From positions 33,764 through 97,763 of the forward strand of contig JAGDZV010000010.1 in the NCBI GenBank assembly GCA_049115495.1: a stretch of 64,000 nt of DNA. The letters run 5' to 3'. The notes below the pieces were generated by a model that did no database searches, was not told the DNA's origin, and worked only from the letters and a program-made list of their open reading frames with translations. Positions 44,965 to 54,004 of this stretch are shown here, piece by piece (the stretch's first letter is position 1; each line of letters begins with the position of its first letter). Origin of the DNA: JACPUW01 sp049115495 (GTDB taxonomy: Bacteria; Bacteroidota; Bacteroidia; CAILMK01; JACPUW01). Made by a program: the position numbers and the translations under genes.

Positions 44965-45411
44965 TTACAGTGTTGTACAAGAACCTCCTTTCCCTTCTAT
45001 TGCTTCTTGAGCACTTTTAGAGAAAGAATGTGCTGAAACATTCAAAGTAGAGTTAACTTCTCCCCTACCCAAAATTTTTATTTTATCGTTTTTTTGCGCT
45101 AAACCGTTTTCAACGAAAGTGTCAAAATTGATGTCAGTAACACCAGTTTTTTCATTCAATTGTTGAAGCAAATCCAAGTTTACAGGAATGTAAACCGTTT
45201 TGTTTAAAGGCTTAAACCCAAACTTAGGTACGCGTCTTTGAAGCGGCATTTGACCACCTTCAAAACCTCTTTTTCTTGAGTAACCACTACGAGATTGTGC
45301 ACCTTTATGCCCACGACCAGCAGTTCCTCCTGTTCCAGAAGCCTGACCTCTACCTACTCTTTTATTTCCTTTAACCGAGCCATTGGCTGGCTTTAATGAG
45401 TTTAATTTCAT
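44965..45411 (-). CDS. rplO: 50S ribosomal protein L15
   Basis: The 148-aa protein begins MKLNSLKPANGSVKGNKRVG and has the Gly/Arg-rich RGHKGAQSRSGYSRKRGFEGGQMPLQRRVPK-type extension (key parts GRGHKGAQSRSG and GGQMPLQRRVPKFGF). Standard place between rpmD and secY. Confidence 0.97.
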   Translation of the reverse strand: MKLNSLKPANGSVKGNKRVGRGQASGTGGTAGRGHKGAQSRSGYSRKRGFEGGQMPLQRRVPKFGFKPLNKTVYIPVNLDLLQQLNEKTGVTDINFDTFVENGLAQKNDKIKILGRGEVNSTLNVSAHSFSKSAQEAIEGKGGSCTTL

Positions 45412-45413
45412 AA

Positions 45414-45593
45414 CTAAGCTTCTTCAACGTTTATTAAATGACTCACTTGGTTTATCATACCTTGCAAAGCAGGTCCGTCTTCTTTTACCACCGAGTGATT
45501 AATCTTTTTTAGACCAAGGGCCTCTACAGTTCTTTTCTGACGAGACGTTCGTCCGATCAAACTTCTTGTTTGAGTTATCTTAAGCTTTGCCAT
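45414..45593 (-). CDS. rpmD: 50S ribosomal protein L30
   Basis: Hand translation gives 59 aa: MAKLKITQTRSLIGRTSRQK, then a LGLKKINHSVV turn and an acidic end. This is the short bacterial L30, 2 nt before rplO and 5 nt after rpsE. Confidence 0.96.
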   Translation of the reverse strand: MAKLKITQTRSLIGRTSRQKRTVEALGLKKINHSVVKEDGPALQGMINQVSHLINVEEA

Positions 45594-45598
45594 TTCTT

Positions 45599-46114
45599 TT
45601 ATCCGTTATAGACTTTGTCTAATTCAACACCTCTTGTTTTAGCAATAGTATAGGCATCTCTCATGCTTAGTAACGCCTTAATTGTTGCTTTTACAACGTT
45701 GTGTGGGTTTGATGAACCTTTCGATTTTGCAAGTACATCCGTAATTCCAGCTTCTTCCAAAACCGCACGCATAGCACCACCTGCTATTACACCAGTACCT
45801 GGTGCAGCTGGTTTAATTAGTACTCTTGCGCCACCAAATCTTGCTTCTTGCTCATGTGGAACAGTTCCTTTATGCACTGGTACTTGAACAAGAGACTTTT
45901 TAGCATCGTTAACACCTTTAGCAATAGCTTCAGTAACTTCTCTAGCCTTTCCTAGTCCAAAACCCACAATTCCTTTACCGTTACCAACCACTACAATAGC
46001 AGAAAAACTAAATGTTCTACCACCTTTAGTTACCTTGGCTACACGTTGTATTCCTACTACGTTTTCGGTAAGTTCTATTTCGCTTGATTTTATTCTCTTT
46101 ACGTTAGTATTCAT
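45599..46114 (-). CDS. rpsE: 30S ribosomal protein S5
   Basis: The 171-aa protein has the double-stranded-RNA-like domain (LTENVVGIQRVAKVTKGGRT, FSAIVVVGNGKGIVGFGLGK) and the C-terminal GTGVIAGGAMRAVLEEAG and GSSNPHNVVKAT. It helps decoding fidelity. It is 11 nt after rplR. Confidence 0.98.
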   Translation of the reverse strand: MNTNVKRIKSSEIELTENVVGIQRVAKVTKGGRTFSFSAIVVVGNGKGIVGFGLGKAREVTEAIAKGVNDAKKSLVQVPVHKGTVPHEQEARFGGARVLIKPAAPGTGVIAGGAMRAVLEEAGITDVLAKSKGSSNPHNVVKATIKALLSMRDAYTIAKTRGVELDKVYNG

Positions 46115-46125
46115 CTTTTGGCTTT

Positions 46126-46491
46126 TTAGAAGTTAAGACCGTTTTCTCTTGCAGCATCGGCTAAGGCCTTAACCCTTCCATGGTATAAATAACCATTTCT
46201 ATCAAATACTACATTGCTAATGTTTGCTCCTTTGGCTTTCTCAGCAATAGCAGCTCCTACTTTAGCAGCTATTTCAGTTTTGTTTGTAGCACCTTCTTTG
46301 TTAGAAGAATCTAATGATGAAGACGCAGTTAGTGTAACTCCATTTAAATCATCAATTAGCTGAGCATATATTTCTTTGTTGCTTCTAAAAACACATAGTC
46401 TCGGTCTTTCTGCTGTTCCAGAAATCTTAGCTCTGATAGACTTTTTAATTCGTGTTCTCCTAGCAGATTTTTTCTTTGCTAATGTACTCAT
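46126..46491 (-). CDS. rplR: 50S ribosomal protein L18
   Basis: The 121-aa 5S rRNA-binding protein has the basic N-terminus (KKSARRTRIKKSIRAKISG), RPRLCVFRSNKEIYAQLIDD, and FDRNGYLYHGRVKALADAARENGL near the end (FDRNGYLYHGRVKA). Standard length and place. Confidence 0.98.
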   Translation of the reverse strand: MSTLAKKKSARRTRIKKSIRAKISGTAERPRLCVFRSNKEIYAQLIDDLNGVTLTASSSLDSSNKEGATNKTEIAAKVGAAIAEKAKGANISNVVFDRNGYLYHGRVKALADAARENGLNF

Positions 46492-46502
46492 CTTTTCAGC
46501 TA

Positions 46503-47057
46503 TTATTTAGCGGCTGATTTACCAGCTTTTCTTCTAATATGTTCTCCAACAAATTTGATACCCTTGCCCTTATACGGTTCAGGTTTTCTCAATGACCTAA
46601 TTTTAGCGGCTACTTGGCCAAGTAATTGATTGTCACAACTTTCCATTGTTAATAACGGTGGCTTACCTTTTTCCATTACAGCGGTAGCCTTAATACCATC
46701 AGGCAGCAAGAAAACTATATCGTGAGAAAAACCTAAGGCCATTTCTAATTTTTGGCCGCTGGCCGTTACTTTATAACCTACACCCACCAATTCTTGTTGG
46801 GTTTTAAAGCCTTCTGTTACACCAACAACCATATTATTCAATAATGATCGTGTTAAACCGTGTAATGCTTTATGTCGCTTTTGTTCGGTAGGTCTTTCAA
46901 TTCTTATCACGCCATCTTCTTGAACAATCTTCATTTCAGAATGAAGCTGTTTTGTCATCTCACCTTTTGGGCCTTTTGCAGTAACAACATTTGCAGATGA
47001 AACTTCAATAGACACGCCTGAAGGCAAACTTATGGGAGCTAAACCAATTCTTGACAT
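46503..47057 (-). CDS. rplF: 50S ribosomal protein L6
   Basis: The 184-aa protein shows two L6 repeats: VTAKGPKGEMTKQLH in the first, and the signature PEPYKGKGIKFVGEHIRRKAG in the C-terminal half (PEPYKGKGI). It lies near the factor-binding centre. It is 10 nt after rpsH. Confidence 0.98.
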   Translation of the reverse strand: MSRIGLAPISLPSGVSIEVSSANVVTAKGPKGEMTKQLHSEMKIVQEDGVIRIERPTEQKRHKALHGLTRSLLNNMVVGVTEGFKTQQELVGVGYKVTASGQKLEMALGFSHDIVFLLPDGIKATAVMEKGKPPLLTMESCDNQLLGQVAAKIRSLRKPEPYKGKGIKFVGEHIRRKAGKSAAK

Positions 47058-47067
47058 CTTATTATCT

Positions 47068-47463
47068 TTAGTAAACGTAGCAAATTACTTCGCCACCAAC
47101 ATTTTCTTTTCTTGCTTGCTTATCGGTCATTACACCTCTTGATGTTGAAACTATAGCAACACCAAGACCATTAATAACTCTTGGTAATCCTTTTGAACCT
47201 GAATACATTCTAAGTCCTGGCGTACTGGCTCTTTGAAGGCTAGTAATTGCCGAAGTACCAGTCATTGGATCATATTTCAGAGCGATTTTAATTCTGTCTT
47301 GAACTTTATCATCGATGAACTTATAGCTCAAAATATAACCTTGATCGTAAAGTATCTCTGTAATTCTCTTTTTAAGATTGGTTGCAGGAACTTCTACCAC
47401 TCGGTGGTTAGCTCCAACTGCATTTCTTATTCGTGTGAGAAAATTTCCTATTGAATCTGACAT
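47068..47463 (-). CDS. rpsH: 30S ribosomal protein S8
   Basis: The 131-aa primary 16S-binding protein begins MSDSIGNFLTRIRNAVGANH and carries LRMYSGSKGLPRVINGLGVAIVSTSRGVMTD (signature part: VSTSRGVMTD). In other bacteria S8 controls spc operon translation; the target near rplE is not recognisable here. Confidence 0.98.
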   Translation of the reverse strand: MSDSIGNFLTRIRNAVGANHRVVEVPATNLKKRITEILYDQGYILSYKFIDDKVQDRIKIALKYDPMTGTSAITSLQRASTPGLRMYSGSKGLPRVINGLGVAIVSTSRGVMTDKQARKENVGGEVICYVY

Positions 47464-47474
47464 TGTACTAATTT

Positions 47475-47744
47475 TTACCAGCTTGCTTTAGTTACACCGG
47501 GTATTTTACCTGCATGAGCCATTTCTCTAAAAACAACACGACATACACCAAATTGTCTCATGTAACCTTTTGGTCTTCCTGTCATTGAGCATCTATTTTT
47601 GGCTCTTACTGGAGAAGAATTCTTCGGAAGCTTATCCAAAGCCTCGTAATCTCCATTGGCCTTAAGTTCTGCCCTTTTATCAGCGAATTTATTTCTTAAC
47701 TTTTCGCGTTTTTGGTCACGAACTATAACTGCTAATCTTGCCAT
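47475..47744 (-). CDS. rpsN: 30S ribosomal protein S14, zinc-free long type
   Basis: The 89-aa length and absence of the two CxxC pairs mark the zinc-independent S14. Signature parts are RNRCSMTGRPKGYMRQFG-like (seen as KNRCSMTGRPKGYMRQFGVC) and FREMAHAGKIPGVTKASW. Standard place between rplE and rpsH. Confidence 0.98.
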   Translation of the reverse strand: MARLAVIVRDQKREKLRNKFADKRAELKANGDYEALDKLPKNSSPVRAKNRCSMTGRPKGYMRQFGVCRVVFREMAHAGKIPGVTKASW

Positions 47745-47746
47745 AA

Positions 47747-48304
47747 TTAGTTGCTGTTTTCTTTAGTTTTAAATGGTAATCCTAGTCCCTTCAACAAAGC
47801 ATATGCTTCTTTATCGTTAGCTGCACTGGTTACAAATGTCACATCCATACCAGTAATTCTATTTATCTTATCAATATTGATTTCAGGAAAGATAATCTGT
47901 TCTTTTACACCCATGGTGTAGTTACCACGGCCATCAAAACCTTTATCACTAATCCCTCTAAAGTCACGTACTCGAGGTAGGGCGATTGAAACAAATCTTT
48001 CAAGGAATTCAAACATTCTTTCCCCTCTAAGAGTAACCTTGGCCCCAATTGGCATGTCTTCTCTCAGTTTAAAGTTTGCTACTGACTTTTTTGCTATAGT
48101 GGCAACTGCAGACTGTCCAGCAATTGTTGACATCTCTTTTACAGCAGTATCAACTAGCTTTTTATCTGAAATTGCTGCACCCACACCTTGATTTAAAACA
48201 ATCTTTTGCAATTTAGGAACTTGCATTACATTTTGTAGTTGCAGTTCTTCTTGCAATTTTTTTACAAGGGTTTCTCTATAAAATTTCTTTAAAGTAGGCT
48301 CCAT
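47747..48304 (-). CDS. rplE: 50S ribosomal protein L5
   Basis: The 185-aa 5S rRNA-binding protein contains MQVPKLQKIVLNQGVGAA, FKLREDMPIGAKVTLRGERM, RDFRGISDKGFDGRGNYTMG and EQIIFPEINIDKI. Standard length; 4 nt after rplX and 2 nt before rpsN. Confidence 0.98.
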   Translation of the reverse strand: MEPTLKKFYRETLVKKLQEELQLQNVMQVPKLQKIVLNQGVGAAISDKKLVDTAVKEMSTIAGQSAVATIAKKSVANFKLREDMPIGAKVTLRGERMFEFLERFVSIALPRVRDFRGISDKGFDGRGNYTMGVKEQIIFPEINIDKINRITGMDVTFVTSAANDKEAYALLKGLGLPFKTKENSN

Positions 48305-48308
48305 GATC

Positions 48309-48626
48309 TTAATCTATAAATTCTCCTGACTTTTTTGAATATCTACGCAGCTTTCCGCTATCGTCTTTCTTTCTACCGATTCTTGTAGCATTACCATCTT
48401 TGTCAACAACCATTAACTTAGATGCTAATAATGGCGCAGGAATTTTCTCGATTCCTCCCTCAGGATTTGCTGTTGTAGGCTTACGGTGTTTTGTTTTAAT
48501 GTTAACACCTTCTACAATGGCTTTACCTTCTTTTGGCATTACTTGTAATACTTCTCCTGTAGCACCTTTATCGTTGCCAGTTAGAACTTTTACAGTATCA
48601 CCTTTTTTAATGTGAAGTTTTGTCAT
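48309..48626 (-). CDS. rplX: 50S ribosomal protein L24
   Basis: From the ATG at 48626 the protein is 105 aa and starts MTKLHIKKGDTVKVLTGNDK, the KOW motif of L24. A frame open to 48665 would overlap rplN and adds 13 residues not seen in the family. It is an early assembly protein of the large subunit. Confidence 0.97.
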   Translation of the reverse strand: MTKLHIKKGDTVKVLTGNDKGATGEVLQVMPKEGKAIVEGVNIKTKHRKPTTANPEGGIEKIPAPLLASKLMVVDKDGNATRIGRKKDDSGKLRRYSKKSGEFID

Positions 48627-48636
48627 TGCATTTATC

Positions 48637-49005
48637 TTATAATACCTCAGGGGCAAGTGAAACAATCTTCATGAATTTTTTCTCTCTAAGCTCACGAGCC
48701 ACAGGTCCGAAGATCCTTGATGCTCTTGGCTCATCCTGATTGTTCAAAAGAACACAAGCATTCTCATCAAATCTTATGTAAGAACCATCTTTTCTTCTAA
48801 ACTCTTTCTTGGTACGAACAACCACAGCTTTTGAAACAGAACCCTTTTTCATGTTACCATTTGGTATTGCCGTTTTGATTGAGACAACTATCTTATCTCC
48901 AATGCTGGCATATCTTCTTTTGGTACCCCCCAGAACTCTTATACAAAGAACTTCTTTCGCACCGCTGTTATCAGCTACTTTTAATCTAGATTCTTGTTGT
49001 ACCAT
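48637..49005 (-). CDS. rplN: 50S ribosomal protein L14
   Basis: The 122-aa protein begins MVQQESRLKVADNSGAKEVL, the family signature, and contains GDKIVVSIKTAIPNGNMKKG and NQDEPRASRIFGPVARELRE. Its first base overlaps the rpsQ stop by one nucleotide. Confidence 0.98.
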   Translation of the reverse strand: MVQQESRLKVADNSGAKEVLCIRVLGGTKRRYASIGDKIVVSIKTAIPNGNMKKGSVSKAVVVRTKKEFRRKDGSYIRFDENACVLLNNQDEPRASRIFGPVARELREKKFMKIVSLAPEVL

Positions 49006-49265
49006 TACTTCGCCTTTTCAACGATTTTAACTAATCTCCATCTCTTAGACTTGCTCATTGGACGTGTCTCCATCAATTGAACAATATCACCTTCGTTGCA
49101 CTCATTTTTCTCATCATGGGCAACATATTTCTTAGTCTTCTTTACGAACTTACCATAAAGTGGGTGCTTAACTTTACGCTCTATAGACACCACAATTGAC
49201 TTTTCCATTTTGTTACTGGTAACTTTACCAATAATCTCTTTTCTGCTGTTTCTTTCCATGCTCAT
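49005..49265 (-). CDS. rpsQ: 30S ribosomal protein S17
   Basis: The 86-aa OB-fold protein has RKEIIGKVTSNKMEKSIVVS, then VKHPLYGKFVKKTKKYVAHD and the end MSKSKRWRLVKIVEK. Start may be MSMER or the inner MER (49259). It is 5 nt after rpmC. Confidence 0.98.
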   Translation of the reverse strand: MSMERNSRKEIIGKVTSNKMEKSIVVSIERKVKHPLYGKFVKKTKKYVAHDEKNECNEGDIVQLMETRPMSKSKRWRLVKIVEKAK

Positions 49266-49270
49266 GGTAA

Positions 49271-49465
49271 TTATTGGGCAAGTTCCCTTGCTCTAAGCTC
49301 AGTTTTAAGTCTTGCAATTATCTTTCTGGTCTGCGCCAATTTTGCTGGACTTTCCAAAGGCGTGATGGCATGACTCAATCTCATTTTAGTGTAGTTCAAG
49401 TTTTCTTCGGCTATTTTGTCCTGTAGCTCTTCTACAGTAAGCTCTTTTATTTGACTTGCTTTCAT
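49271..49465 (-). CDS. rpmC: 50S ribosomal protein L29
   Basis: The 64-aa helical hairpin protein begins MKASQIKELTVEELQDKIAE and has KLAQTRKIIARLKTELRAREL. It lies near the peptide exit tunnel. Standard place between rplP and rpsQ. Confidence 0.97.
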   Translation of the reverse strand: MKASQIKELTVEELQDKIAEENLNYTKMRLSHAITPLESPAKLAQTRKIIARLKTELRARELAQ

Positions 49466-49485
49466 CTTTTGTTTTCTTTATGAGA

Positions 49486-49905
49486 TTATGCTACGTAGTC
49501 TCTACGTGTAACAAACTTGGTAACACAAGGAAGCTTTTGTGCGCCAAGCTCAAGAGCTCTTCTCGCAACTTCTTCACTAACACCTTCTACTTCAAAAAGA
49601 ACTCTTCCGGGTTGTATTGGTGCCACCCAATACTCAGGGTTACCTTTACCTTTACCCATACGCACTTCTGCAGGTTTCTTAGTTATAGGTTTGTCCGGAA
49701 ATATTCGAATCCAAACTTTACCTTCCCTTTTCATATATCTATTGATAGCAATACGAGTTGCTTCAATCTGACGAGAAGTTATTCTTGTAGGCTCAAGGGC
49801 TTTTATACCAAAAGAACCAAACGATACTTCGTTTCCTCTTTGGGCAATTCCCTTAATCCTTCCTTTCTGAACCTTTCTTCTTTTTACTCTTTTTGGCTGT
49901 AGCAT
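49486..49905 (-). CDS. rplP: 50S ribosomal protein L16
   Basis: The 139-aa protein begins MLQPKRVKRRKVQKGRIKG and contains the signatures RITSRQIEATRIAINRYMKR and RMGKGKGNPEYWVAPIQPGR. It contacts A-site tRNA. It is 15 nt after rpsC. Confidence 0.98.
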   Translation of the reverse strand: MLQPKRVKRRKVQKGRIKGIAQRGNEVSFGSFGIKALEPTRITSRQIEATRIAINRYMKREGKVWIRIFPDKPITKKPAEVRMGKGKGNPEYWVAPIQPGRVLFEVEGVSEEVARRALELGAQKLPCVTKFVTRRDYVA

Positions 49906-49920
49906 GTTACCAAAATTTTA

Positions 49921-50631
49921 TTATGATCTTCTTCTTCTTGCTCTTTTTGGAACTCTATCTTTCTTGTCATCCTTCTTCATACCGAAGTTTAGAGAAAGAT
50001 CTCTTTTTCCGTAAACTGTACCTTTACATATCCAAACCTTAACACCTATTTTACCATAAACAGTGTCAGCTTCAGCTAAGGCATAATCAATATCAGCCCT
50101 AAATGTGTGTAGAGGAATTCTACCATCTTTATAAGATTCAGAACGCGCCATTTCAGCACCACCTAATCTACCTGAACATTTAATCTTAATACCATCAGCT
50201 CCTAATCTCATTGTAGAAGCTATTGCCATTTTCATTGCACGTCTAAAAGATATACGTGCCTTTAATTGATTAGCAATGTTCTTAGCTACTAAGTTGGCAT
50301 CAAGCTCTGGACGCTTTATCTCAAATATGTTGATTTGAACATCCTTAGAAGTTAACTTTTTAAGCTCTTCTCTTAATTTATCAACTTCAGCACCTCCTTT
50401 TCCAATAACAATACCTGGACGCGATGTATGAATTGTAACTGTGATTCTTTTTAATGTACGCTCAATTACAATTCGAGAAATACCACCTTTCGGAATACGA
50501 GCATCAATATATTTTCTAATCTTTTGATCCTCATATAATTTCTCGCCAAAATCTTTCTCACCGTACCAATTTGATTCCCATCCTCTGATGTAACCAAGTC
50601 TTAGTGATATTGGGTTTACTTTTTGGCCCAT
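49921..50631 (-). CDS. rpsC: 30S ribosomal protein S3
   Basis: The 236-aa protein has MGQKVNPISLRLGYIRGWES, the KH domain (HTSRPGIVIGKGGAEVDKLR) and the C-terminal domain with IKCSGRLGGAEMARSE and IPLHTFRADIDYA. The basic C-terminus ends KRARRRRS. It is 2 nt after rplV. Confidence 0.98.
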   Translation of the reverse strand: MGQKVNPISLRLGYIRGWESNWYGEKDFGEKLYEDQKIRKYIDARIPKGGISRIVIERTLKRITVTIHTSRPGIVIGKGGAEVDKLREELKKLTSKDVQINIFEIKRPELDANLVAKNIANQLKARISFRRAMKMAIASTMRLGADGIKIKCSGRLGGAEMARSESYKDGRIPLHTFRADIDYALAEADTVYGKIGVKVWICKGTVYGKRDLSLNFGMKKDDKKDRVPKRARRRRS

Positions 50632-50633
50632 AT

Positions 50634-51032
50634 TTAGTTATTTTCTTCGGTTAGTGGTTCGTCAATATCCTCATTCAATTCCACATTGTTCGTACTTGAA
50701 AGTACTACTGTAATGTGGTTTGATCTTTTTCTAATTCTATGAGCTCTTCCTTGTGGTGCTGGTTGAATTCTCTTAAGAGTTTTACCACCGTCTACCATTA
50801 TTGAACTTATATATAACTCAGCATTTTCAACGCTTTCGTCTTCATGCTTATTCTCCCAGTTTGAAATTGCTGATTTAACAAGCTTTTCTAACTGAACGGC
50901 GTATGCTTTTTTGTTATGAAAACGCAAAATATTAAGCGCCTCGTCAACTGACTTGCCTCTTACCAAATCCGCAAGCAATCTCATTTTGCGCGCTGGATGA
51001 GGACTATTTTTTAGTTTAGCTACACTTTGCAT
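50634..51032 (-). CDS. rplV: 50S ribosomal protein L22
   Basis: The 132-aa protein shows NSPHPARKMRLLADLVRGKS, LRFHNKKAYAVQLEKLVKSA and the tunnel loop ending KRIQPAPQGRAHRIRKRSNH. The last 15 residues form an acidic tail longer than in E. coli. The hairpin at KRIQPAPQGRAHR is where macrolide-resistance changes occur; nothing unusual is visible. Confidence 0.98.
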   Translation of the reverse strand: MQSVAKLKNSPHPARKMRLLADLVRGKSVDEALNILRFHNKKAYAVQLEKLVKSAISNWENKHEDESVENAELYISSIMVDGGKTLKRIQPAPQGRAHRIRKRSNHITVVLSSTNNVELNEDIDEPLTEENN

Positions 51033-51037
51033 TTCTA

Positions 51038-51307
51038 CTACTTTTTCTTCTTATCAGCGTGACCTCTGAAATTTCTTGTTGGAGAAAATTCACCCAATTT
51101 GTGACCAACCATGTTTTCAGTAACATAAACTGGAATAAACTTATTCCCGTTGTGAACTGCAAATGTTAATCCTACAAATTCAGGGTATATTGTTGAGCGT
51201 CTTGACCAAGTTTTGATAACTGACTTTTTGCTGCTTTCGGCCATAGCCTCCACTTTCTCCATCAATTTCCAATGAACGTAAGGTCCTTTTTTAAGTGATC
51301 TAGCCAT
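51038..51307 (-). CDS. rpsS: 30S ribosomal protein S19
   Basis: The 89-aa protein begins MARSLKKGPYVHWKLMEKVE and contains IKTWSRRSTIYPEFVGLTFA, NGNKFIPVYVTENMVGHKLG and EFSPTRNFRGH. Standard length; 5 nt after rplB. Confidence 0.98.
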   Translation of the reverse strand: MARSLKKGPYVHWKLMEKVEAMAESSKKSVIKTWSRRSTIYPEFVGLTFAVHNGNKFIPVYVTENMVGHKLGEFSPTRNFRGHADKKKK

Positions 51308-51312
51308 TTATC

Positions 51313-52137
<825 letters not shown>

Positions 52138-52139
52138 AT

Positions 52140-52433
52140 CTATAATTCGCTGTAAAAGTCAATAGTGTCATCACCTTCAAGGGTAACAATAGCCTTTTTG
52201 TAGGCTGCTGTCTTACCTTCCACAAATCCTTTCTTAGTGTATCTGGTTTTTCGATCCCCACCATATATCATGGTACGTACATCTTTTACCGTTACACCGT
52301 ATACTTTTTCGATTTCTGCCTTAATATCAGTTTTTGAAGCTTTTCTATCTACAACAAAAGCAAATTGACTTAGCTTTTCAGCTATTTCGTTGTACTTCTC
52401 CGTAATTAATGGCTTCTTTAAAATCTCTCTCAT
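52140..52433 (-). CDS. rplW: 50S ribosomal protein L23
   Basis: The 97-aa protein at the exit tunnel reads ILKKPLITEKYNEIAEKLSQ, FAFVVDRKASKTDIKAEIEK and VYGVTVKDVRTMIYGGDRK. It provides the docking site for trigger factor and SRP. 3 nt after rplD. Confidence 0.97.
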   Translation of the reverse strand: MREILKKPLITEKYNEIAEKLSQFAFVVDRKASKTDIKAEIEKVYGVTVKDVRTMIYGGDRKTRYTKKGFVEGKTAAYKKAIVTLEGDDTIDFYSEL

Positions 52434-52436
52434 GTC

Positions 52437-53066
52437 CTAGTTGTTAGAATTGTTTGTAAAAGATTCAACAACACTTTCAGAAAGCACTAATACTTGATGA
52501 TTTAAAATCTCATAAGTATTTACGTTGCTTGCTTTTTGAACCAACACTTTCTTTAAGTTTCTAGAAGACAACCATACATTATCAAAATCTTCATTTCTTA
52601 AGTGCAAGGCCTTCTTATCTTCAAGACTCATATTCTTTAAAAAAGCAACATATTCCTTTGTTTTCGGATTTTCAAAATTGAAATCTTCAACAACAAATAT
52701 TGCTTGTTCTTTAGCCTTATAAGTTAATGCTGACTTTCTGGCAAGCTCTCTCACCTTCTTGTTTACCTTTAAGTCGTAATTTCTAGGTCTTGGACCAAAT
52801 ACTCTACCACCACCCTTAAATAAAGGACTCTTAATACTACCCGCACGAGCTGTACCTGTTCCCTTTTGTCTTTTAAGTTTCTTGGTAGAACCAGTTATTT
52901 CTGCTCTTTCTTTTGACTTGTGAGTACCCTGTCTTAGTGCAGCTTGGTATCTCTTAACATCAAGATAAATCGCATGATCATTTGGTTCAATTCCGAATAC
53001 ATCAGATGACAACTCAACCTTTCTACCAGTTGACTCACCATTTATATTTAAAACTTCAAGTTCCAT
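52437..53066 (-). CDS. rplD: 50S ribosomal protein L4
   Basis: The 209-aa protein begins MELEVLNINGESTGRKVEL and has the tunnel loop RQKGTGTARAGSIKSPLFKG and GGRVFGPRPRNYDLKVNKKV. In E. coli L4 represses the S10 operon; no such leader can be recognised here. Its ATG overlaps the rplC stop by one base. Confidence 0.98.
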   Translation of the reverse strand: MELEVLNINGESTGRKVELSSDVFGIEPNDHAIYLDVKRYQAALRQGTHKSKERAEITGSTKKLKRQKGTGTARAGSIKSPLFKGGGRVFGPRPRNYDLKVNKKVRELARKSALTYKAKEQAIFVVEDFNFENPKTKEYVAFLKNMSLEDKKALHLRNEDFDNVWLSSRNLKKVLVQKASNVNTYEILNHQVLVLSESVVESFTNNSNN

Positions 53067-53683
53067 TACTTCTCGATTATTAGGTTTGAACCATTATGAC
53101 CAGGTACTGATCCTTTAACCACCATAATATTCTTCTCAGGGTATATTTTCAATACCTTTAAGTTGAACACCATTTTATTTTCGTTACCGGTTCTCCCGGC
53201 CATTTTCATTCCTTTAAATACTCTTGATGGAGTTGAACCTGCACCAATTGAACCAGGAGCTCTTAACCTGTTGTGCTGACCGTGTGTACTTTGTCCAACA
53301 CCACCAAAACCGTGACGTTTTACTACACCTTGAAAACCTTTTCCTTTAGATTTTCCCGATACTTCAACTAAATCTCCTTCTTCAAAATAAGTTACATCCA
53401 ACTTGTCTCCAAGATTGTATTCACCTTCAAAATCTTTGAATTCTTTCAAAACTTTTAAAGGATTTACGCCAGCTTTTGAAAAGTGTCCTTTTTGAGGTTT
53501 AGAAGTTCTCTTTTCTTTTGCCTCACCGAACCCGATTTGAACTGCTGAGTAACCATCGTTCTCTTCAGTCTTAACCTGGGTTACATAACATGGTCCCACT
53601 TCTACAACTGTGCAGGCTACGTTCTTCCCAGCATCATCATAGATACTAGTCATTCCGATTTTTTTTCCTAATAGGCCAGCCAT
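53066..53683 (-). CDS. rplC: 50S ribosomal protein L3
   Basis: The 205-aa protein begins MAGLLGKKIGMTSIYDDAGK and contains GKSKGKGFQGVVKRHGFGG, STHGQHNRLRAPGSIGAGST and KMAGRTGNENKMVFNLKVLK. It lies close to the peptidyl transferase centre. 10 nt after rpsJ. Confidence 0.98.
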   Translation of the reverse strand: MAGLLGKKIGMTSIYDDAGKNVACTVVEVGPCYVTQVKTEENDGYSAVQIGFGEAKEKRTSKPQKGHFSKAGVNPLKVLKEFKDFEGEYNLGDKLDVTYFEEGDLVEVSGKSKGKGFQGVVKRHGFGGVGQSTHGQHNRLRAPGSIGAGSTPSRVFKGMKMAGRTGNENKMVFNLKVLKIYPEKNIMVVKGSVPGHNGSNLIIEK

Positions 53684-53693
53684 CGTTGTTTGA

Positions 53694-53999
53694 TTATACT
53701 TTAATTTCTACGTCAACTCCACTTGGAAGTTCTAATTTCATAAGAGCATCGACAGTTTTAGAACTGCTGCTGTATATATCGATTAAGCGTTTGTGTGCGC
53801 ACAATTGAAACTGCTCACGAGCTTCTTTATTTACGTGCGGAGAGCGCAAAACGGTAAAGATCTTTTTACGTGTAGGCAATGGAATTGGACCACTTACCAC
53901 AGCACCTGTTGACTTTACTGTTTTTACAATCTTTTCAGATGATTTATCAACCAAATGATGATCGTATGATTTTAGTTTTATTCTGATCTTTTGCGCCAT
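53694..53999 (-). CDS. rpsJ: 30S ribosomal protein S10
   Basis: The 101-aa protein, also NusE in transcription antitermination, begins MAQKIRIKLKSYDHHLVDKS and has GPIPLPTRKKIFTVLRSPHV and REQFQLCAHKRLIDIYSSS. It follows fusA by 5 nt with no tuf gene between, unlike in E. coli. Confidence 0.98.
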   Translation of the reverse strand: MAQKIRIKLKSYDHHLVDKSSEKIVKTVKSTGAVVSGPIPLPTRKKIFTVLRSPHVNKEAREQFQLCAHKRLIDIYSSSSKTVDALMKLELPSGVDVEIKV

Positions 54000-54004
54000 C
54001 TTAA

